Assembly (NCBI GenBank): GCA_025937075.1
Contig: JAICSD010000200.1
Span: 1-7,888 of the forward strand
DNA from: Vicinamibacteria bacterium
GTDB lineage: Bacteria; Acidobacteriota; Vicinamibacteria; Vicinamibacterales; 2-12-FULL-66-21
Direction of reading: 5' to 3'
Length of the DNA: 7,888 nucleotides
Shown: in pieces, positions 5,375 through 7,888 of the stretch
Numbering within the stretch: position 1 is the first letter of the stretch
Layout: every line of letters starts with the position of its first letter
Program-made: the position numbers and the translations under genes
The notes under the pieces: model-generated
Told to the model about the DNA's origin: nothing
Seen by the model: the letters and a program-made list of their open reading frames with translations, nothing else
Database searches by the model: none

Positions 5375-6256
5375 ATGAAATTTGTACTCTCGCTTGTCGC
5401 CCTCAGCTCTGCCGCCCTTATCGCCTCCGGCTGCGTCGTGGTCGACTCGCAAGGACACATCGTCCGTGACGAGAAGCGCTTCACCGTCTCAGGGACGCCG
5501 GATCTGCGGCTGACCACGTTCGACGGTGGGATCGATATCCGGTCGGGCGAGGGGAAGGAGATCATCGTCGAAATCGAGAAGCGCGGGCCGTCGCAGGAAG
5601 CGGTCGACCGCCTCGAAGTCGCTGCCTCGCAGGACGGGAACCGCGTCACGGTGGAGGTGAAGAAGCCGACGGGTGAGTTCTGGTCCTTCGGGATGGGGCA
5701 CTCCTCTCCGAGCGCACGCCTCATCGTGACGATGCCGAAGGACGGCGACGTGACGGCCAGGAGCGGCGACGGTTCCATTCGCGTCGAGCACGTGCACGGG
5801 GCGCTCGATTTGCGCACCGGCGATGGGAGCATCCGCGCCAGCGATGTGTCGGGTCGACTCGTGCTCAATACGGGCGACGGATCCGTCACGCTGGACGAGG
5901 CCGAAGGAGACCTCGAGCTCGAGACCGGGGATGGCGGCGTCACCGTTGCCGGCAAGCTGGGATCCGTGAAGCTTCACACCGGCGATGGCTCGATTACGTT
6001 CCGTGCGGAAGCAGGCTCGGTGATGAAGGACGACTGGTCGATCACGACCGGCGACGGCGGCGTCGCGCTGTACCTTCCGTCGGATTTCAGCGCCGAGCTC
6101 GACGCGCACACGGGCGATGGATCGATCCGGAGCGACATCCAGGTCACGGGTGCCGCGGAGAACAGCCGCCGGAACGTGCGCGGCCGCCTCGGTTCGGGGG
6201 GCAAGATGCTTCGCATCCGCACCGGCGACGGCAGCATTCACCTCAAGACCATGTAG
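5375..6256 (+). CDS. DUF4097-type beta-repeat lipoprotein
   Basis: This 293-residue envelope protein has a signal sequence with a hydrophobic core (FVLSLVALSSAALIA) and ends in ASGC, a lipobox-like site with Cys20 as the likely lipidated residue (the -3 position is Ala, not the preferred Leu). The rest is built of short beta strands separated by GDG turns, as in DUF4097 (putative adhesin) proteins. GDG begins at 131, 149, 167, 185 and 203, an exact 18-residue period, then less regularly at 226, 247 and 284; RSGEG at 56-60 may be a decayed first copy. This suggests a beta-solenoid with one turn per repeat. Molecular function is unknown; relatives often sit with ECF sigma or anti-sigma genes, which are absent here. 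A GTG two codons earlier (5369) could also be the start. No Shine-Dalgarno sequence is visible. Confidence 0.85.
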   Translation: MKFVLSLVALSSAALIASGCVVVDSQGHIVRDEKRFTVSGTPDLRLTTFDGGIDIRSGEGKEIIVEIEKRGPSQEAVDRLEVAASQDGNRVTVEVKKPTGEFWSFGMGHSSPSARLIVTMPKDGDVTARSGDGSIRVEHVHGALDLRTGDGSIRASDVSGRLVLNTGDGSVTLDEAEGDLELETGDGGVTVAGKLGSVKLHTGDGSITFRAEAGSVMKDDWSITTGDGGVALYLPSDFSAELDAHTGDGSIRSDIQVTGAAENSRRNVRGRLGSGGKMLRIRTGDGSIHLKTM

Positions 6257-6258
6257 GG

Positions 6259-6272
6259 GGGTCTTCAGACCC
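6259..6272. terminator. Short inverted repeat between convergent genes
   Basis: GGGTCT-TC-AGACCC has perfect 6-bp arms in the 24-bp gap between the lipoprotein stop (6256) and the queC stop (6281). It could end transcription from both sides, although there is no T-run as in a classical intrinsic terminator. Its arms share the GGGTC and GACCC of the 29-bp repeat core, so it may be a decayed copy of that element. Confidence 0.4.
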
Positions 6273-6280
6273 GCCGTTGG

Positions 6281-6955
6281 TTAGCGCGCCGGCTTGACCG
6301 CATACGGCGTCGGGTCGTCGACGCCCGCGTCGTGGAATGCGTCTCGCCGCTCGCGGCACTTGCTGCAGCGCCCGCAGTGATGGCCGTCGCGCGGCTGCAT
6401 GCAGGAGAGCGTCAGCTCGAAGGGGACGCCCAGATCCGACCCTCTTCGAATCACCTCCGATTTCTCGAGCGCCGCGAACGGCGCCTCGATCGTGAGGGGC
6501 GCAGCGAGTCCCAGCGATAAGGCACGCGCGATCGCGGCGAAGAACTCCGGCGTTGCGTCAGGAAACGGATTGCCCGCCAGTGGCCCAACCAGCACGCGCG
6601 CAATCTTGTTGCGGGCCATGTAGACCGCGGCCTTCGAAAGCAGGATGACGTTGCGGCCGTCGATGTAGACATCCTCGTCCGGCGTGTCGAAGGCCGGCGG
6701 TTCGCCGCGTATCGCCCAGTGCGTCGCCGGATAGACATCGCTCATGTCGAACCGTAGATTGACGACCGGGAGCACGCGCTCCTGAAACGGCGGCGCCGCC
6801 AGCAAGCGCCGGAGCATTGCCGCTTCTTCCGCCTCCCACGCGAAACCGACGCTGATGTAGATCGGCTGGACGGCCGCATCCGGCGCAGCGGCCGCCTCGG
6901 CCACGAGCACCGCGCTGTCGAGGCCACCCGAACAGAGCACCGCGATATACTCCAA
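6281..6955 (-). CDS. queC: 7-cyano-7-deazaguanine synthase (QueC-like)
   Basis: This 224-residue enzyme should convert 7-carboxy-7-deazaguanine to preQ0 using ATP and ammonia, in the cytoplasm, on the route to queuosine. The PP-loop SGGLDS (9-14) binds ATP, DGRNVILLSKAAVYMA (99-114) matches the family GRN block, and SCMQPRDGHHCGRCSKC (184-200) gives the zinc site Cys185, Cys194, Cys197 and Cys200. Length is typical. It differs from E. coli QueC: the DYGQRH block is here SVGFAWEAEEA (35-45) and the SGYPDCR block is here AGNPFPDATPEF (127-138), so it is a divergent branch, though queD beside it supports the role. The start is TTG at 6955, fixed by AGGAGG five bases upstream. It is divergent from queD with 43 bp between them. 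Confidence 0.88.
   Translation of the reverse strand: MEYIAVLCSGGLDSAVLVAEAAAAPDAAVQPIYISVGFAWEAEEAAMLRRLLAAPPFQERVLPVVNLRFDMSDVYPATHWAIRGEPPAFDTPDEDVYIDGRNVILLSKAAVYMARNKIARVLVGPLAGNPFPDATPEFFAAIARALSLGLAAPLTIEAPFAALEKSEVIRRGSDLGVPFELTLSCMQPRDGHHCGRCSKCRERRDAFHDAGVDDPTPYAVKPAR
6946..6951 (+). promoter_or_regulatory. -10 promoter candidate for queD inside the queC start region
   Basis: TATACT is close to TATAAT and lies 48 bp before the queD ATG. The 43-bp gap cannot hold two full promoters, so a queD promoter within queC codons is expected. No good -35 hexamer lies 16-18 bp upstream. A start near 6958 would place the inverted repeat at 6971-6990 in the queD leader. Confidence 0.3.
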
Positions 6956-6960
6956 ACAAG

Positions 6961-6966
6961 CCTCCT
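6961..6966 (-). promoter_or_regulatory. Shine-Dalgarno sequence fixing the TTG start of queC
   Basis: AGGAGG on the minus strand ends five bases before the TTG at 6955. No ATG or GTG is better placed, and the protein aligns with the family N-terminus directly from this codon. Confidence 0.8.
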
Positions 6967-6970
6967 GTCG

Positions 6971-6990
6971 CGCGCAACTTCAGTTGCGCG
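6971..6990. repeat. Perfect inverted repeat between queC and queD
   Basis: CGCGCAACT-TC-AGTTGCGCG has two perfect 9-bp arms and a 2-bp centre. It fills almost half of the 43-bp divergent gap, eight bases before the queD ATG. The tight centre fits a dimeric repressor site shared by both genes better than an RNA hairpin, though a stem with a 4-nt loop could form and limit queD initiation, which has no visible Shine-Dalgarno sequence. Confidence 0.6.
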
Positions 6991-6998
6991 AAATCGAT

Positions 6999-7400
6999 AT
7001 GTATCTGGTCACCAAGCGCATCGAGTTCTGCTACGGACACCGCCTGCTCGACTACGACGGCGTCTGCAAGCACCCGCACGGCCATAACGCGTCCGTTGAG
7101 ATCGAAGTCCGCACCGACACGCTCGACAAGCGGAACATGGTCACGGATTTCAGTGACATCAAGCGCGTGGTCAAAGGCTGGATCGATCGCGAGCTCGATC
7201 ACAAGATGATCCTTCGTCAGGACGATCCGCTCGTGGCGCCGCTGCGACAGCTCGGCGAGCCGATGTACCTGCTCGAGAGCAACCCCACAGTCGAACGAAT
7301 CGCGAAGCTGATTTACGACAAAGGGCGCGAGCTCGGCATCGACATCCTTGCCGTGCGCGTCTGGGAGACGCCTACCTCTTTCGCCTCCTATTCGGCTTGA
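6999..7400 (+). CDS. queD: 6-carboxy-5,6,7,8-tetrahydropterin synthase (QueD)
   Basis: This 133-residue enzyme of the 6-pyruvoyl-tetrahydropterin synthase family turns dihydroneopterin triphosphate into 6-carboxytetrahydropterin, an early step of preQ0 and queuosine synthesis. The zinc ligands are His14 (CYGHRL) and His27 and His29 (HPHGHN). Cys23 (GVCKHPHGH) is the catalytic Cys, LDH at 66-68 supplies the Asp/His pair, and Glu124 (VWETPTSFASY) anchors the pterin. Length is typical of bacterial QueD. The first His lies in FCYGHR rather than the common FxAAHR, a variant. The ATG at 6999 is preferred because the family N-terminus begins there; a TTG at 6984 would add five residues but lies inside the inverted repeat. 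No Shine-Dalgarno sequence is seen. Its pairing with queC supports the queuosine role over folate or biopterin metabolism. queE is not in the window. Confidence 0.9.
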   Translation: MYLVTKRIEFCYGHRLLDYDGVCKHPHGHNASVEIEVRTDTLDKRNMVTDFSDIKRVVKGWIDRELDHKMILRQDDPLVAPLRQLGEPMYLLESNPTVERIAKLIYDKGRELGIDILAVRVWETPTSFASYSA

Positions 7401-7423
7401 TTCCCGGAGCGCCGCCGGCCGGG

Positions 7424-7432
7424 TGCTACGAT
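7424..7432 (+). promoter_or_regulatory. Weak extended -10 candidate before the last gene
   Basis: TGCTACGAT contains TG, one base, then TACGAT, in the 167-bp gap between queD and the last gene. No matching -35 hexamer is seen at 16-18 bp. Nothing else in the gap is clearly functional. Confidence 0.22.
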
Positions 7433-7567
7433 CGAAATCTGCGTCCACGGCGGTCCGAGTTGTTCGGCGGCCCGCGTTTGCACGCCGCTGCGCGTTCGTG
7501 CAATCCGTGTGATTCCGCGCGTAAAGCAGGTTTCGATGCCTGCCGAGATTACGGTGGGGCAATCCCT

Positions 7568-7888
7568 TTGACGTTGCTCGATTCCCTGCTCGACGCCATC
7601 GTCCGCCTGGAAGGGGACGCGCTCGTGATGCACGTGGGCGAAAAGCCGTACGTCGTGACGACGTCGGCGGCGATGAGCCAGTATCGCGGACCCCTGGCCT
7701 GGGGACAGGTGGAGCTCTCGTCGCGAATTCTCACCTCCGAGGCCGTTCTGGGGATGATCGGTCAGATTCTTCCGGCGGACCTGCGTCAGACGCTGGACGA
7801 TCTCGGCGCGATCGAGCAGGAGATCGCACCGCCCGCGGGCTCGATCGATCGCTTCACGGTCATCGCGGCTCGCGGCGGCGAGGATGTC
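7568..7888 (+). CDS. Unidentified protein, N-terminal part; possibly PilT-like N-domain
   Basis: The gene runs off the right edge; 107 codons are visible. The product starts MTLLDSLLDAIVRLEGDALVMHVGEKPYVV, continues VELSSRILTSEAVLGMIGQILP and LRQTLDDLGAIEQEI, and reaches RFTVIAARGGEDV. The order (a helix, a strand with a GEKP turn, helices around an ILP block, then a strand) recalls the N-terminal domain of PilT-like type IV pilus ATPases, where a substrate-independent domain precedes the ATPase core. No Walker motif lies in the window, so the family call is a resemblance only. The TTG at 7568 is chosen because GGTGGGG ends eight bases before it; the TTG at 7574 is an alternative. No ATG is in frame upstream for at least 45 bp. 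There is no signal peptide. Confidence 0.6.
   Translation, partial: MTLLDSLLDAIVRLEGDALVMHVGEKPYVVTTSAAMSQYRGPLAWGQVELSSRILTSEAVLGMIGQILPADLRQTLDDLGAIEQEIAPPAGSIDRFTVIAARGGEDV

Noticed and set aside
6281..6955. QatC-type antiphage defence component
   Set aside because: No qatA, qatB or qatD neighbour is present, and the adjacent queD fits queuosine synthesis.
6956..6998. preQ1 riboswitch before queD
   Set aside because: The 43-bp gap lacks the stem, C-rich loop and A-rich tail of preQ1 aptamers; it holds only the symmetric palindrome.
7536..7571. 11-codon frame overlapping the start of the last gene
   Set aside because: It ends in the TTGA overlap, which could be a coupled leader, but it has no Shine-Dalgarno sequence and its length gives no coding evidence.

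Overview
The window is GC-rich bacterial DNA with dense, often overlapping genes, several TTG starts and no RNA genes or transposase. The gene content suggests an Acidobacteriota genome, possibly Vicinamibacteria. The hints are a DUF4097 lipoprotein, a bacterial deoxyhypusine-synthase-like protein, GGGGTCAGACCCC repeats, and a partial gene with a PilT-like N-terminal look. This placement rests on recalled family patterns, not on a marker gene.

Layout: (1) 1-317 minus: the 5' part of an exported protein with a signal peptide and a subtilisin-type propeptide. (2) 318-529: intergenic, with a well-spaced sigma-54 (-24/-12) promoter candidate facing gene 1 and, about 110 bp upstream of it, a GTGnTG-TTT-CAnCAC dyad that could be an enhancer site. 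(3) 530-2334 minus: a two-gene unit of a membrane-anchored PH-like protein and a sigma-54 activator joined by an ATGA overlap; the activator has a winged-helix-like N-terminus in place of a receiver domain. (4) 2446-5254 plus: an operon of three overlapping genes, deoxyhypusine synthase-like, PIN-like (DUF5615) and N-acetylglucosamine-6-phosphate deacetylase (nagA). (5) 5226-5325: a tandem 29-bp palindromic repeat whose first unit encodes the last residues and stop codon of nagA. (6) 5375-6256 plus: a lipoprotein with an 18-residue TGDG repeat. (7) 6281-7400: divergent queC and queD for 7-deazaguanine (queuosine precursor) synthesis, with a perfect 9-bp inverted repeat in the 43-bp gap. (8) 7568-7888 plus: the start of a gene running off the window.

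Functional reading: the left third looks like a regulator next to its possible target, since a sigma-54 activator gene sits beside a sigma-54-type promoter driving an exported, probably proteolytic protein. The centre is a metabolic operon joining a polyamine-type enzyme and amino-sugar deacetylation, with a PIN-like nuclease fold wedged between them. The right third makes 7-deazaguanine precursors from both sides of a shared control region. No complete new defence or mobile system is visible. The least ordinary items are the sigma-54 promoter and dyad, the DHS-PIN-nagA coupling, and the repeat that has become part of a gene's 3' end.
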